Shown here: one piece after another, positions 52,542 through 61,492 of the stretch
Numbering within the stretch: position 1 is the first letter of the stretch
Layout of the letters: every line of letters begins with the position of its first letter
Source of the DNA: Hymenobacter sp. J193
GTDB taxonomy: Bacteria; Bacteroidota; Bacteroidia; Cytophagales; Hymenobacteraceae
Length of the DNA: 64,000 nt
Direction of reading: 5' to 3'
Assembly: GCF_024700075.1 (NCBI RefSeq)
Contig: NZ_JAJONE010000001.1
Coordinates: 2,012,001 to 2,076,000, forward strand
Notes under the pieces: generated by a model
The model's database searches: none
What the model was told of the DNA's origin: nothing
The model's input: only the letters and a program-made list of their open reading frames with translations
Position numbers and translations under genes: made by a program

Positions 52542-55022
52542 CTATTTCGCGGCCTGGATGTCGGCAATGGCCTTTTCGGCTACCGGCTTGTTGGTAGCGG
52601 CGTTGGGCTTGCCTTCCTGGGCTTTGATGGCGGCCTGCAGCATCCCGATGATGGGCTCATCGGCGCCGTACTGCTTGTATTTCACGCCCAGGCCGCGGAG
52701 ACGCTCTACGTCTTCGGCAAAGGCTTTCGGCTCGCTGAGGCGGGTGAGCATAGCGCCCATGCCTTCGAAGTAGCCAAACCGCTCCTGCTCACTGGCGGCA
52801 TCAAAGCGGGTACGCACGTAGTTCCACTGGGCGTCGCCGCCGTGCTGGCTATACACGCCGGCCACCGCCTGGCTAATGCTGGCTTCGTCGCTGGCTTCCA
52901 ACTCCTTGGCTTTAGCCAGGGCCGCTTTCGTGTTTACGCCACCCAGGCCTTTCAGCGCGGCGGCCTGCACTCCGTACGACTGGGCCTTGAGCTGCTGCGT
53001 GAACAGCTTTTCATCCTTCTTGTCCTGGAGCTTGGCCAGCACCGTGAGCAGGGAAGCCGTGGCTACCGGGTCTTTTTCCACGCTCAGGCGCTTGCGCAGG
53101 GCTGGGGCCGCCAGCTTGGCTACTTCCTTGTTGTCGAGCTTGAGGCGCTCGGCCGATACCATTCGCAGGTTGTTGAACTTGTCGTTGAGGCCGGAGACCA
53201 GGAGCTTGCGGGCAGCGGCGTCGGTGGTTTGCTTGGCCTCGGCGGCCAACAGGGCCTCGCGGCGCGCTACGTACAGCGGAGCGTGCTCGTACTGGTACGC
53301 AAACTCCGCCAGGGGCTTGTTGTCGGTCTGCTGCCACACCAGGGTTTTCTCGGCATCCACATCCACCAGGTCGGGCTTAGCAGGTAAGGGCATGGTGAAG
53401 GTCTGGCTGGCCTGGGTCATCATCACGCGCTGGCGCTGGGGCTTGCCGTTTACCCAGTAATCAATGGCCATGGGCAGCTGAAACACCTGCCCGGGCTGGT
53501 TTTGCTTGAGCGTGACGGACTGCACTTTCTTGGCCGCATCCCAGCTGTAGTCGATGCTCACCACGGGGTGGCCCGTGCTGAAGTACCATTGGTTGAAAAA
53601 CCAGTTCAGGTCCTGGCCCGATACGGCTTCCAGCGCCAGGCGCAGCTGGTGGGCTTCACCGTTACCAAACTTATTGTCCTGCAAGTACTTCTGCAGGCCC
53701 GCAAAGAACACGTCGTCGCCGAGGTAGGTACGCAGCATGTCCAGAATGGCCCCACCCTTCTGGTAGCTTACCAGGTCAAACATGTCCTCCTTGTCGTCGT
53801 AGTGGAAGCGCACGAGGTGCTTCTGGGCGTCTTTGGGGCTGCGCAGGTAGTTGCGCAGGTTGCGGTGGTTGTGCGAGTCGGCGGCATCGGCCCCGTACTT
53901 GTGCTCGGCGTACAGGCCCTCGGAGAAGTCGGCGAAGCTTTCGTTCACCGTCAGGTTGCTCCAGCTTTCAGCCGTTACGTAGTCGCCAAACCACTGGTGA
54001 AACAGCTCGTGGGCAATAACCGACTCGGTCTGGTATTCCCGGTCGATGAGCTGCCGGTCAGTTTTCTGCAGGAAGTCTCCGTGCAGGGTGGCCGAAGTGT
54101 TTTCCATGGCCCCGCTCACGTAGTCGCGCACCACAATCTGGGCGTACTTGTTCCAGGGGTACTCCACGCCCAGGCGAGTCGAGAAAAACTCCAGCATGTC
54201 GGTGGTGTTGCCGAAAATCTGCTTGGCGAAGGGCGCGTACTTGGGCTCCAGGTAATAAGTCACGTCTTTGCCGCGCCAGGTGTCCTTCGTGATGCGGAAG
54301 TCACCCACGGCCATCATAAACAGGTAGGGCGCGTGGGGCAGGTCCATCTTCCAGGTGTCGGTGCGCAGGCCAGCGCCGGCGGGTTTCTGGCTTACCAGCG
54401 CCCCGTTGCTCAGCGTCACGTACTTGCTGGGTACCGTCATGCTGATTTCGGACGTGGTTTTCTGGTTGGGCCGGTCGATGGTGGGGAACCACACCGAGGA
54501 AGCTTCCGTCTCGCCCTGGGTCCAGATCTGCACGGGCTTGCCGGCCACGGCGCTGTCGGGGTTGATAAAGTACAGGCCCTTGGCGTCGTTGATGGCCGCG
54601 CTGCCTTTGGTTTTCAGCTCGTCGGGCTTGGCCGTGTACTCGATGTACACGGTGTAAGCCGTGCCCGGTGCCACCGTTTTGCCCAGGTTGATGCGCAGGT
54701 TCTGCTTATCGGAGTAGTCGTATTTCAGCGCCTGCTGCTGGTCGCCGCTCACTAGGGCTACGGTTTTGATGTCCATTCCTTTGGCATCCAGCCGCAGGGA
54801 GTCGGTGGCGTAGGCGTAGGGCTTGAGCGTCAGCCAGGCCTTGCCGTTGAGGTGGCGCTTTGCGTAGTCGAAACCAACGTCCAGCTTGGTGTGCACCAGG
54901 GCATTGACCTTCGTGGCCGAAGCGCGGTAGGGCGACTCGGGGGCGGCGGGAGCCGAAGCGGGGGCCTGGGCCAGGCCCAGCGTGCTTAGAAAGCAGGCAA
55001 CGGCAGTAAGGGTTGTTCTCAT
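52542..55022 (-). CDS. M1-family zinc aminopeptidase
   Basis: The protein has 826 residues from the ATG giving MRTTLTAVACFLSTLGLAQA, a signal peptide; a 16-residue upstream extension is open. It has the M1 exopeptidase motif SGAMENTSA and the gluzincin zinc site HELFH (H338, E339, H342) with the third ligand E361 in NESFADF. The C-terminal part (about 560-800) is helical HEAT-like. It removes N-terminal residues from peptides in the periplasm. The gene stands alone on the minus strand. Confidence 0.93.
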   Translation of the reverse strand: MRTTLTAVACFLSTLGLAQAPASAPAAPESPYRASATKVNALVHTKLDVGFDYAKRHLNGKAWLTLKPYAYATDSLRLDAKGMDIKTVALVSGDQQQALKYDYSDKQNLRINLGKTVAPGTAYTVYIEYTAKPDELKTKGSAAINDAKGLYFINPDSAVAGKPVQIWTQGETEASSVWFPTIDRPNQKTTSEISMTVPSKYVTLSNGALVSQKPAGAGLRTDTWKMDLPHAPYLFMMAVGDFRITKDTWRGKDVTYYLEPKYAPFAKQIFGNTTDMLEFFSTRLGVEYPWNKYAQIVVRDYVSGAMENTSATLHGDFLQKTDRQLIDREYQTESVIAHELFHQWFGDYVTAESWSNLTVNESFADFSEGLYAEHKYGADAADSHNHRNLRNYLRSPKDAQKHLVRFHYDDKEDMFDLVSYQKGGAILDMLRTYLGDDVFFAGLQKYLQDNKFGNGEAHQLRLALEAVSGQDLNWFFNQWYFSTGHPVVSIDYSWDAAKKVQSVTLKQNQPGQVFQLPMAIDYWVNGKPQRQRVMMTQASQTFTMPLPAKPDLVDVDAEKTLVWQQTDNKPLAEFAYQYEHAPLYVARREALLAAEAKQTTDAAARKLLVSGLNDKFNNLRMVSAERLKLDNKEVAKLAAPALRKRLSVEKDPVATASLLTVLAKLQDKKDEKLFTQQLKAQSYGVQAAALKGLGGVNTKAALAKAKELEASDEASISQAVAGVYSQHGGDAQWNYVRTRFDAASEQERFGYFEGMGAMLTRLSEPKAFAEDVERLRGLGVKYKQYGADEPIIGMLQAAIKAQEGKPNAATNKPVAEKAIADIQAAK

Positions 55023-55327
55023 GAGGGGAAAGTGGGAAAAAGGAAAGCAAAGAAAGCAGAAAGGCAGCAAGTGATGCCTGCGGGCCGGAAACTGCTCTGC
55101 GCTGCTTCCCGCCCGCCTAGTCGTAGAAAATAGAGCTAAGCAAATGTATCAAACACTAATATGTTATACAAGGTACTATGCAAATAATAATAAGTTGTTC
55201 AAGATATTCTTTTTACACCCTCTGGTGCGGGCGCAGCTGGCTGTGGTCAGAGGCACTGGGCTGCTCGGACTACTGCGGCAGCCACCGGATTTGGCCGCAG
55301 TGGTGTTTTGCGCGTACTTTCCTGCTG
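55023..55327. other. Intergenic region between M1 peptidase and mcrB
   Basis: The 305-bp gap has an AT-rich stretch (about 55127-55215) with several TATA-like segments that probably holds the promoters of the divergent genes. No gene recognised. The open frame upstream of the mcrB ATG has no family similarity. Confidence 0.4.
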
Positions 55328-56607
55328 ATGTCCTCTTCTGCCACGCCTCTCCTACTCACCCGCCAGCACGTACTGCGCGCCCTGCGGCAGCTGGAGCGCA
55401 ACGACCAGCCCCTCACGCCCAGCACCGTCTACGATCTGGTGTACCGGGGTCGGCGCTACCCGCCGCGGGCCGTGGCCCAGCTGGCGTACCAACTGGCCAC
55501 CGACGATGCCGCGGCTACGTGGCCGCTCGGCAGCGGGGCGCCCACCAACCGCCTACTCGAAAAGCTGGACTTCACTATTGCCACCAAGCGGCCCACGCTG
55601 GCCAACTCCCCCTGGACGGAGACGTGGCCGAGCAGGAGCAGCTTACGGACCTTTATACTGGGCGCCCAAGCCGGCAGCCGCTCCGGCTTCCCAAGGCCAC
55701 TGCGGCCGCCGAGCCTACAGCGACCTATGGTTCCGGCCCCGCATACGACCGGGCTCAAGCCGAGCAGGAAGTATTCATCGGCCCCGAAAAGCTGGATGCG
55801 GCCCTGGCCGGGCTGCGGCGGCGTAAGAACCTGCTGCTGCAAGGCCCGCCTGGCACCGGCAAAACGTTTCTCGCCCGGCGCCTGGCCTGGCTAGAGCTGG
55901 GCGCCCAGGATGCGGCCCGCACCGAGCTGGTTCAGTTCCACCCGAGCTACAGCTACGAGGACTTCGTGCAAGGCTTCCGGCCCGATGCGGGCGGCAAATT
56001 CCGGCTGACTGATGGGCTGCTGGTGCAGCTGTGCCGCCGCGCCGCCCAGGACCCCACGCGGCCTTATTTCCTGCTGATTGACGAGCTGAACCGGGGCAAC
56101 GTGAGCCGCATCTTCGGGGAGCTGCTGCTATTGCTGGAAGCCGACAAGCGCGGACCGGCCCACGCCGTAGCCTTGCCGTACGCTCCGGCCGGTACCCACT
56201 TCTATGTACCCGAAAACCTGTACGTCATCGGCACCATGAACACCGCCGACCGCTCCCTCACGCCCCTGGACTATGCCCTGCGCCGGCGGTTTGCCTTCGT
56301 GGAGTTGGAGCCGGAGTTTGGGCCTGCGTTTCAGGCGTTTCTGGGCCGGCAAGGCGTAGCAGCAGAAATCATCCAGCAGATAGTCAGCCGCCTGACGGAA
56401 CTCAACCAAACCATAGCCGACGACCCCGACCTGGGCCCGGACTTCCGCATCGGCCACAGCTACTTCTGCCAGCCGCCTACACAGCAGGAAGAACAGTCTG
56501 ACTGGCTCCGGCTGATTCTGGAACAGGAAATTGCGCCATTGCTCACGGAATATTGGCTCGATGAACCCGCCAAAGCATCGGCCGCCCGGCGCCGCTTGCT
56601 GGCATAA
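55328..56607 (+). pseudogene. mcrB: McrB-like restriction AAA+ GTPase, frameshifted in a C5 run
   Basis: The N-terminal DNA-binding-like domain starts at ATG 55328 (LTRQHVLRALRQLER, VYDLVYRGRRYPPRAVAQLAY) and reads in one frame to about 55609, after which the AAA+ domain continues in another frame. A C run at 55608-55612 has five C where six would join the parts (TCC CCC CTG GAC). The motor domain has Walker A LLQGPPGTGKTF, the McrB signature QFHPSYSYEDFVQGFRP, Walker B FLLIDELNRGN and the sensor GTMNTADRSLTPLDYALRRRF. McrB hydrolyses GTP and drives the nuclease McrC on methylated DNA. Intact length would be about 426 residues. As written, the gene is broken. Confidence 0.82.
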
Positions 56608-56654
56608 TCAGCCCCAAGAGGTTAAGGCCTGCTTGAATGTCCCGGAAAACGCCG

Positions 56655-56697
56655 GCCCCAAAATCCGAGAAATCCGACTAATCAGCGCGAATCCGTG
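56655..56697. repeat. Dispersed AAATCCG-type intergenic repeat next to mcrC
   Basis: Units AAAATCCGAG, AAATCCGACTAATC and GCGAATCCGTGG (56660-56698) match a sequence style dispersed in many bacterial genomes (AAATCCGnn...AATCCGTGG). The last unit supplies the GTG used as start of mcrC. Confidence 0.5.
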
Positions 56698-57726
56698 GTC
56701 CCGATACAGAACCTGTACTACCTGTTGAGCTACGCCTGGAACCGGCTGCCGGAGCGCCATGAGCTGCTGACGGCAGAAGGCCAGGCGTTTGAGCGGCCGG
56801 TGGAGCTGCTGGCGCATTTGCTGCTGCTGCACCTTAGGCGGTATCTGCGCGCGGGTTTGCCGCCGGCGTACCGGCAGCGGGAAGCCGAGCTACCGGAGCT
56901 GCGCGGGCGGGTGCTGCTGGCGCCCAGCCTCACGCGCAACCTGCTGCCCCGGGGCCGCGCCGTTTGCCGCTTCGATGAGCTGGGCTACGATGCGCCCCTG
57001 CACGGGCTGCTACTGGGCACGGTGCGGGAGTTGGGCCGCACAACCAAGCTGTCCGCTGGCTTGCGCCAGGAGCTGCGCCGGGTGCAGCGGCAGTTCCCGG
57101 CTGATATTGCTCCACTACGGCTAACCAACGATACGCTGCAGCTAGCCCGGCGGCAGCGGCCGACGGGCACGGGCGCCCTGCTGCTCAATATCTGCGAGCT
57201 GCTGCACCTAAGTCAGCTGCCGGAGCCCACGGCTGGTGGCCGCCCCCGTTTCCGGGACTTTCGGCGCGACGAAGCGGTAATGGCGAAGCTGTTTGAGCAG
57301 TTTGTGCGCAACTTCTACCGGCTGGAGCAGCGCCGATACCGAGTGCAGAGTGAAACCATTGCCTGGCAGGCCGCCGCTGAGCACGCAGCCGATCTGGATT
57401 TGCTGCCCAGCATGATTACCGACACTTCCCTGGAAGCCCCCGACCGCAAAATCATCCTTGACACCAAGTACTACGCCGCGGCCCTGCGCACCCGCCACAA
57501 TCGACAGCGGCTGATTGCGCCTCACCTCTACCAGCTCTATGCCTACCTCCAAAACCAGACGCCGCTACCAGGCCAACAGTTGGAGGGCGTACTGCTGTAC
57601 CCGGCCGCCGAGCAGGAAGTAGACCTGCGCTACACATTGGGCGGGCACCCGGTGCGCATCGTCACCATCAACCTGGCCCAGCCTTGGCCCGCTATTGCCG
57701 CCGATCTGCTGGCGCTGGTGCAGTAG
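56695..57726 (+). CDS. mcrC: McrC-like restriction endonuclease subunit
   Basis: The protein has 343 residues from GTG 56695 (MVPIQNLYYLLSYAWNRLPE, the standard McrC start). The PD-(D/E)xK nuclease motif lies in the C-terminal half: LLPSMITD then KIILDTKYYA, with Asp, Asp and Lys as catalytic residues. It is the nuclease subunit that pairs with McrB. The 87-bp gap after mcrB is filled with a dispersed repeat. No methylase is near, as expected for a modification-dependent system. Confidence 0.88.
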   Translation: MVPIQNLYYLLSYAWNRLPERHELLTAEGQAFERPVELLAHLLLLHLRRYLRAGLPPAYRQREAELPELRGRVLLAPSLTRNLLPRGRAVCRFDELGYDAPLHGLLLGTVRELGRTTKLSAGLRQELRRVQRQFPADIAPLRLTNDTLQLARRQRPTGTGALLLNICELLHLSQLPEPTAGGRPRFRDFRRDEAVMAKLFEQFVRNFYRLEQRRYRVQSETIAWQAAAEHAADLDLLPSMITDTSLEAPDRKIILDTKYYAAALRTRHNRQRLIAPHLYQLYAYLQNQTPLPGQQLEGVLLYPAAEQEVDLRYTLGGHPVRIVTINLAQPWPAIAADLLALVQ

Positions 57727-57835
57727 ATTAGGCCCGAATTTTAGCGGCCATGGCGGTGCATCTATCCGAGGTTCCGTTTGTCCTTTTCTTACATTCACCC
57801 CTTCTTCGGCCTACTCCCCTTAAACTTTTACCTGC

Positions 57836-59482
57836 TTGAAACGACGCGACTTTGTAGGGCTGACCGGTCTGGCGACCGGGGCTCTGTTCCTGCCCGGCTT
57901 GCCCAGCCTGGGCGGCACCCTGGTGCACCCCGAACGCCTGCTCGAAACCGTGGACCCGGCCGTAAAAAAACGCCTGGCCGATTCGGCCCTGAACGCGGCC
58001 AAATCGGCGGGCGCTTCCTACGCCGACGTGCGCATCGGGCGCTACCTCAACCAAAGCATCTTTACCCGCGAAAAGCAGGTGCAGAATATTGCCAGCGGGG
58101 AAAGCTTCGGGGCCGGCGTGCGCGTCATTGCCAACGGCACCTGGGGCTTTGCGGCCACCAACACCGTGACGGAAGCCGGCCTGGCCAAGGCCGCGCAGCT
58201 GGCCGTAGCCATTGCCAAGGCCAACGCCAAAGTGCAAAAAGAGCAGGTGAAGCTGGCCCCGCAGAAAGGCTACGGGGAAGTAACCTGGAAAACGCCCATC
58301 GTGCAGAGTGCCTTTGAGGTGCCCATTGCCCAGAAGGTGGACCTGCTGCTGTCGGCCAATGGCCGGGCGCTGGAAAATGGCGCTTCCTTCGTGAACTCGG
58401 CCTTGTTTCAGGTGAATGAGCAGAAGTACTTTGCCAGCACCGACGGTTCGTACATCGACCAGGACGTGCACCGCATCTGGCCCACGTTCAGCGTAACGGC
58501 CGTAGACCGGGCCAGCGGCAAGTTCCGCACCCGGGAAGCGCTCAGCTCACCCATGGGCCTGGGCTACGAGTACATGGTACCGAAAGCCCAGGACAAGATT
58601 GCCGGCCCCGCCGGCTCGGGCCTCACGGGTTATAAAAACAGCTACGACATCCTGGAAGACGCGGCCCTGGCCGCCAAGCAGACCAAGGAAAAACTCACGG
58701 CCAAGAGCGTAACGCCCGGCAAGTACGACCTCGTGCTGGACCCCAACCACCTGGGTCTCACCATCCACGAAAGCATAGGCCACGCCACCGAGCTGGACCG
58801 GGTGCTGGGCTACGAGGCCAACTACGCGGGTACTTCCTTCGCCACGCTGGAGTGGAAAAAGCAGGGCAAGCCCTACGGCTCAAAAATCGTGAACATCGTG
58901 GCCGACAAAACCCAGCCCGGTTCTCTGGGCGCGGTGGGCTACGACGACGAAGGCGTGAAAACGGGCCAGTGGGACATCATCAAGGAAGGCCAGCTGGTAG
59001 ACTACCAGAAAATCCGCGACCAGGCCGCCATGGTGGGCCAGGACCATTCTGATGGGTGCTGCTACGCGCAGTCGTGGCAGGACGTGCAGTTCCAGCGCAT
59101 GGCCAACATCAGCCTGCAGCCCGGCAAGCAGAAGATGAGCGTGGACGACATGATCAAGAACGTGGACAAGGGCATCTACATTGCCGGCCGCGGCTCGTTC
59201 TCCATCGACCAGCAGCGCTACAACTCTCAGTTTGGCGGTACGGTGTTCTACGCCATTGAGAAGGGCAAGATTGCCGGCATGGTTGAAGACGTGGCCTACC
59301 AAACCAATACGGTAGAGTTCTGGAACTCCTGCGCGGCCATCTGCGACCAGTCGGATTACCGCATGTTCGGCTCGTTCTTCGACGGCAAGGGCCAGCCCAG
59401 CCAGGTGTCGGCCGTGAGCCATGGCTCCAGCACCACCCGCTTCAACGGCGTGAACGTCATCAATACCGCCCGGAAAATTTAA
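57836..59482 (+). CDS. tldD: TldD-family metalloprotease with Tat signal (copy 1)
   Basis: The protein has 548 residues from a TTG start. The N-terminus MKRRDFVGLTGLATGALFLPG is a twin-arginine signal, so this TldD is predicted to be exported, unlike E. coli TldD. The zinc motif HExxxH is HESIGHATELDRV (H311, E312, H316). TldD with TldE forms a heterodimer that degrades unfolded peptides and matures modified peptides. The stop TAA is formed together with the first bases of a 37-bp palindrome. Copy 2 (61493-63139) is very similar over the whole length. Confidence 0.92.
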   Translation: MKRRDFVGLTGLATGALFLPGLPSLGGTLVHPERLLETVDPAVKKRLADSALNAAKSAGASYADVRIGRYLNQSIFTREKQVQNIASGESFGAGVRVIANGTWGFAATNTVTEAGLAKAAQLAVAIAKANAKVQKEQVKLAPQKGYGEVTWKTPIVQSAFEVPIAQKVDLLLSANGRALENGASFVNSALFQVNEQKYFASTDGSYIDQDVHRIWPTFSVTAVDRASGKFRTREALSSPMGLGYEYMVPKAQDKIAGPAGSGLTGYKNSYDILEDAALAAKQTKEKLTAKSVTPGKYDLVLDPNHLGLTIHESIGHATELDRVLGYEANYAGTSFATLEWKKQGKPYGSKIVNIVADKTQPGSLGAVGYDDEGVKTGQWDIIKEGQLVDYQKIRDQAAMVGQDHSDGCCYAQSWQDVQFQRMANISLQPGKQKMSVDDMIKNVDKGIYIAGRGSFSIDQQRYNSQFGGTVFYAIEKGKIAGMVEDVAYQTNTVEFWNSCAAICDQSDYRMFGSFFDGKGQPSQVSAVSHGSSTTRFNGVNVINTARKI

Positions 59483-59566
59483 TGTGCTCATGTGACAGAA
59501 TGTGCTGAGGTGCTAATAGTTGTTCTTTCATTAGCACCTCAGCACATTCTGTCACATGAGCACATT
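59481..59566. repeat. 37-bp perfect palindrome (copy A1)
   Basis: The left arm 59481-59517 starts AATGTGCTCATGTGAC, and the right arm 59530-59566 is its exact complement; the loop is AGTTGTTCTTTC. It fills the tldD1-tldE1 gap together with further GTGCT units (59567-59620). The AA at 59481-59482 completes the tldD1 stop. Confidence 0.85.
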
Positions 59567-59622
59567 AGAATTAGCACATTAGCGAAGCGGAGCACATTCT
59601 ACCACATCAGCACATTCCAAAA

Positions 59623-60957
59623 ATGGCTATTCTCTCCAAGGACGAAGCCCAGAATATTCTTAAGAAGGTCCTCAGCTTCAGCACCGCCGATGAGTGCGAG
59701 GTGACGCTGAACGGCACCACCGGCGGCAACGTGCGCTCGGCCCGTAACGCCATCAGCACCAGCGGCGCCCTCGACAACGTTTCCCTGGCCGTGGAGTCGC
59801 GGTTTGGCAAGCGCAGCGGCGTGGCTACCTGCAACGAATTCGACGACGCCACCCTACGGCGCTGCGTGCAGCGGGCCGAGGAAATTGCCCGCCTCGCCCC
59901 CGAAAACCCCGACTACGTGCCCCTGCTGGGCCCCCAGCAATACCTGGCGTCGCCGCTGTCGTTTGCCCAAAGCACGGCGGGCATCACGCCCGATTTCCGC
60001 GCCCAGCAAATGGCGGCCACCCTGCAACTGTGCGAGCAGCGCAAGCTGTCCTCGGCCGCCTTTCTGGAAGACTCGGCGGGCTTTGTGGCCAAGCGCAACA
60101 ACAAAGGGCTGGAGGCCTACCAGCAGGCTACCGACCTCACCTTCAGCATTACGGTGCGCACGCCCGATGGCACGGGTTCCGGCTACGCCACCGCCGACTA
60201 CAACGACGCCAGCAAGTTCGACGCCGCCCGCCTGGCCAAAACGGCCGCCGATAAAGCGGCCATGTCGCGGCAGGCTAAGGCCCTGGAGCCGGGCAAGTAC
60301 ACCGTGATTCTGGAGCCGGCCGCCCTGGTTGCCAACTCCGACGCCTCGCTGCTGGGCGCCATGATGGGGGCCATGGATGCCCGCTCCGCTGACGAAGGCC
60401 GCTCCTTCCTGAGCAAGAAAGGCGGCGGCAATAAGAAGGGCGAAAAGCTGTTCGACGAGCGGGTCACCATCTACTCCGACCCCACACACCCCGAAATTGC
60501 GGACCTCACCTTTGCCGGCGACGGACGCCCCCGCCAGAAAACCACCTGGGTGGAAAAAGGCGTGGTGAAGAACCTGTACTCTTCGCGCTTCTGGGCCCAG
60601 AAGCAGGGCATTCCGGATCTGCCCCCGCCCGGCGGCTTCATCATGGAAGGCGGCACGCAGAGCCTGGAGGAAATGATTAAGGGCACGGCCAAAGGCATCC
60701 TGGTTACCCGCCTCTGGTACATCCGCCCCGTGGACCCGCAGACCCTGCTCTACACGGGCCTGACGCGGGACGGGACGTTCTACATCGAGAACGGGAAGAT
60801 CAAGCACCCCATCAAGAACTTCCGCTTCAACGAGTCGCCCATCATCATGCTTAACAACCTGGAGGCCCTGGGTAAGCCCCAGCGCGTGGCGGGCAACCTG
60901 GTGCCCCCGTTGAAGATTCGGGACTTCACCTTCACCAGCCTCTCCGACGCGGTATAG
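59623..60957 (+). CDS. tldE: TldE/PmbA-family protein (copy 1)
   Basis: The protein has 444 residues. It has the TldE pattern (ISTSGALDNVSLAVESRFGKRSGVAT, the FTGDGRPRQKTTWVEKGVV-like block, a C-terminal FNESPIIMLNNLEALGKP) and no HExxxH zinc motif, as usual for the non-catalytic subunit of the TldD-TldE protease. It is 140 bp after tldD1, separated by palindromic repeats. A GIY-YIG gene between hairpins starts one base after its stop. Confidence 0.92.
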   Translation: MAILSKDEAQNILKKVLSFSTADECEVTLNGTTGGNVRSARNAISTSGALDNVSLAVESRFGKRSGVATCNEFDDATLRRCVQRAEEIARLAPENPDYVPLLGPQQYLASPLSFAQSTAGITPDFRAQQMAATLQLCEQRKLSSAAFLEDSAGFVAKRNNKGLEAYQQATDLTFSITVRTPDGTGSGYATADYNDASKFDAARLAKTAADKAAMSRQAKALEPGKYTVILEPAALVANSDASLLGAMMGAMDARSADEGRSFLSKKGGGNKKGEKLFDERVTIYSDPTHPEIADLTFAGDGRPRQKTTWVEKGVVKNLYSSRFWAQKQGIPDLPPPGGFIMEGGTQSLEEMIKGTAKGILVTRLWYIRPVDPQTLLYTGLTRDGTFYIENGKIKHPIKNFRFNESPIIMLNNLEALGKPQRVAGNLVPPLKIRDFTFTSLSDAV

Positions 60958-60958
60958 T

Positions 60959-61037
60959 TGTCATTCCGAACGCAGGGAGGAATCTGGATTAGCCTCTCAT
61001 CGGTAAACCCAGATTCCTCCCTGCGTTCGGAATGACA
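60959..61037. repeat. 29-bp REP-like hairpin B1
   Basis: TGTCATTCCGAACGCAG begins the left arm (60959-60987), with an exact complement at 61009-61037 and a 21-base loop. It starts one base after the TAG of tldE1 and ends one base before the stop of the GIY-YIG gene. Confidence 0.85.
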
Positions 61038-61038
61038 C

Positions 61039-61350
61039 TTAGTCCTCCATTATTTCTGTGGTTAAGTCGCGCCATTCGGGGTTGTGTGTCTTGATCAGCG
61101 CATCCTTCTTTTCCCGGCGCCAGCCTTTTATTTCTTTTTCGCGGGCTATAGCCTGCTGCACATCTTGGAAGGCCTCCCAATGCATAAGCAGGTTGCAGAA
61201 ATAGCGGCCGGCAAACGTAAATGGGCGGCCTTCCTGGGCTATGTGCTCATCCAGTCTTCGCGTCAGGTCATTCGTGACGCCAGTATAGAGTACCGTGCGC
61301 TTAGGATTGGTCAGCAGATAGACAAAATACTGATGATGGCGCATCTGCAT
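61039..61350 (-). CDS. Small GIY-YIG nuclease-family protein
   Basis: The protein has 103 residues. The GIY-YIG core is FVYLLTNPKRTVLYTGVTNDLTRR (read in parts: YFVYLLTN, then VLYTGVTNDL), with Arg in LTRRLDEHI, the catalytic-type Glu in WEAFQDVQQAIAREKEIKGW and a C-terminal basic end. Such small proteins (about 90-105 residues) are common in Bacteroidota and uncharacterised. It lies between two inverted copies of a REP-like hairpin and between the two tldD-tldE units. No host restriction or homing target is apparent. Confidence 0.88.
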   Translation of the reverse strand: MQMRHHQYFVYLLTNPKRTVLYTGVTNDLTRRLDEHIAQEGRPFTFAGRYFCNLLMHWEAFQDVQQAIAREKEIKGWRREKKDALIKTHNPEWRDLTTEIMED

Positions 61351-61385
61351 AGTTGCTAGGATATATACTGAAAATATAGCGTTTT

Positions 61386-61464
61386 TGTCATTCCGAACAC
61401 CGTAAGGAATCTGGGTTTACCAACAAAAGGCTAACTCAGATTCCTCACTGCGTTCGGAATGACA
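61386..61464. repeat. REP-like hairpin B2, inverted relative to B1
   Basis: The left arm 61386-61413 starts TGTCATTCCGAAC, and the right arm 61437-61464 ends CGTTCGGAATGACA; 3 mismatches in 28. The loop, when reversed, resembles that of B1 (both keep TTAGCC and GGTAAACC). It lies 36 bp before the GIY-YIG start (minus strand) and 29 bp before tldD2. Confidence 0.82.
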
Positions 61465-61492
61465 CTTTCTCCTTCCCTAATCCCCTACCACT

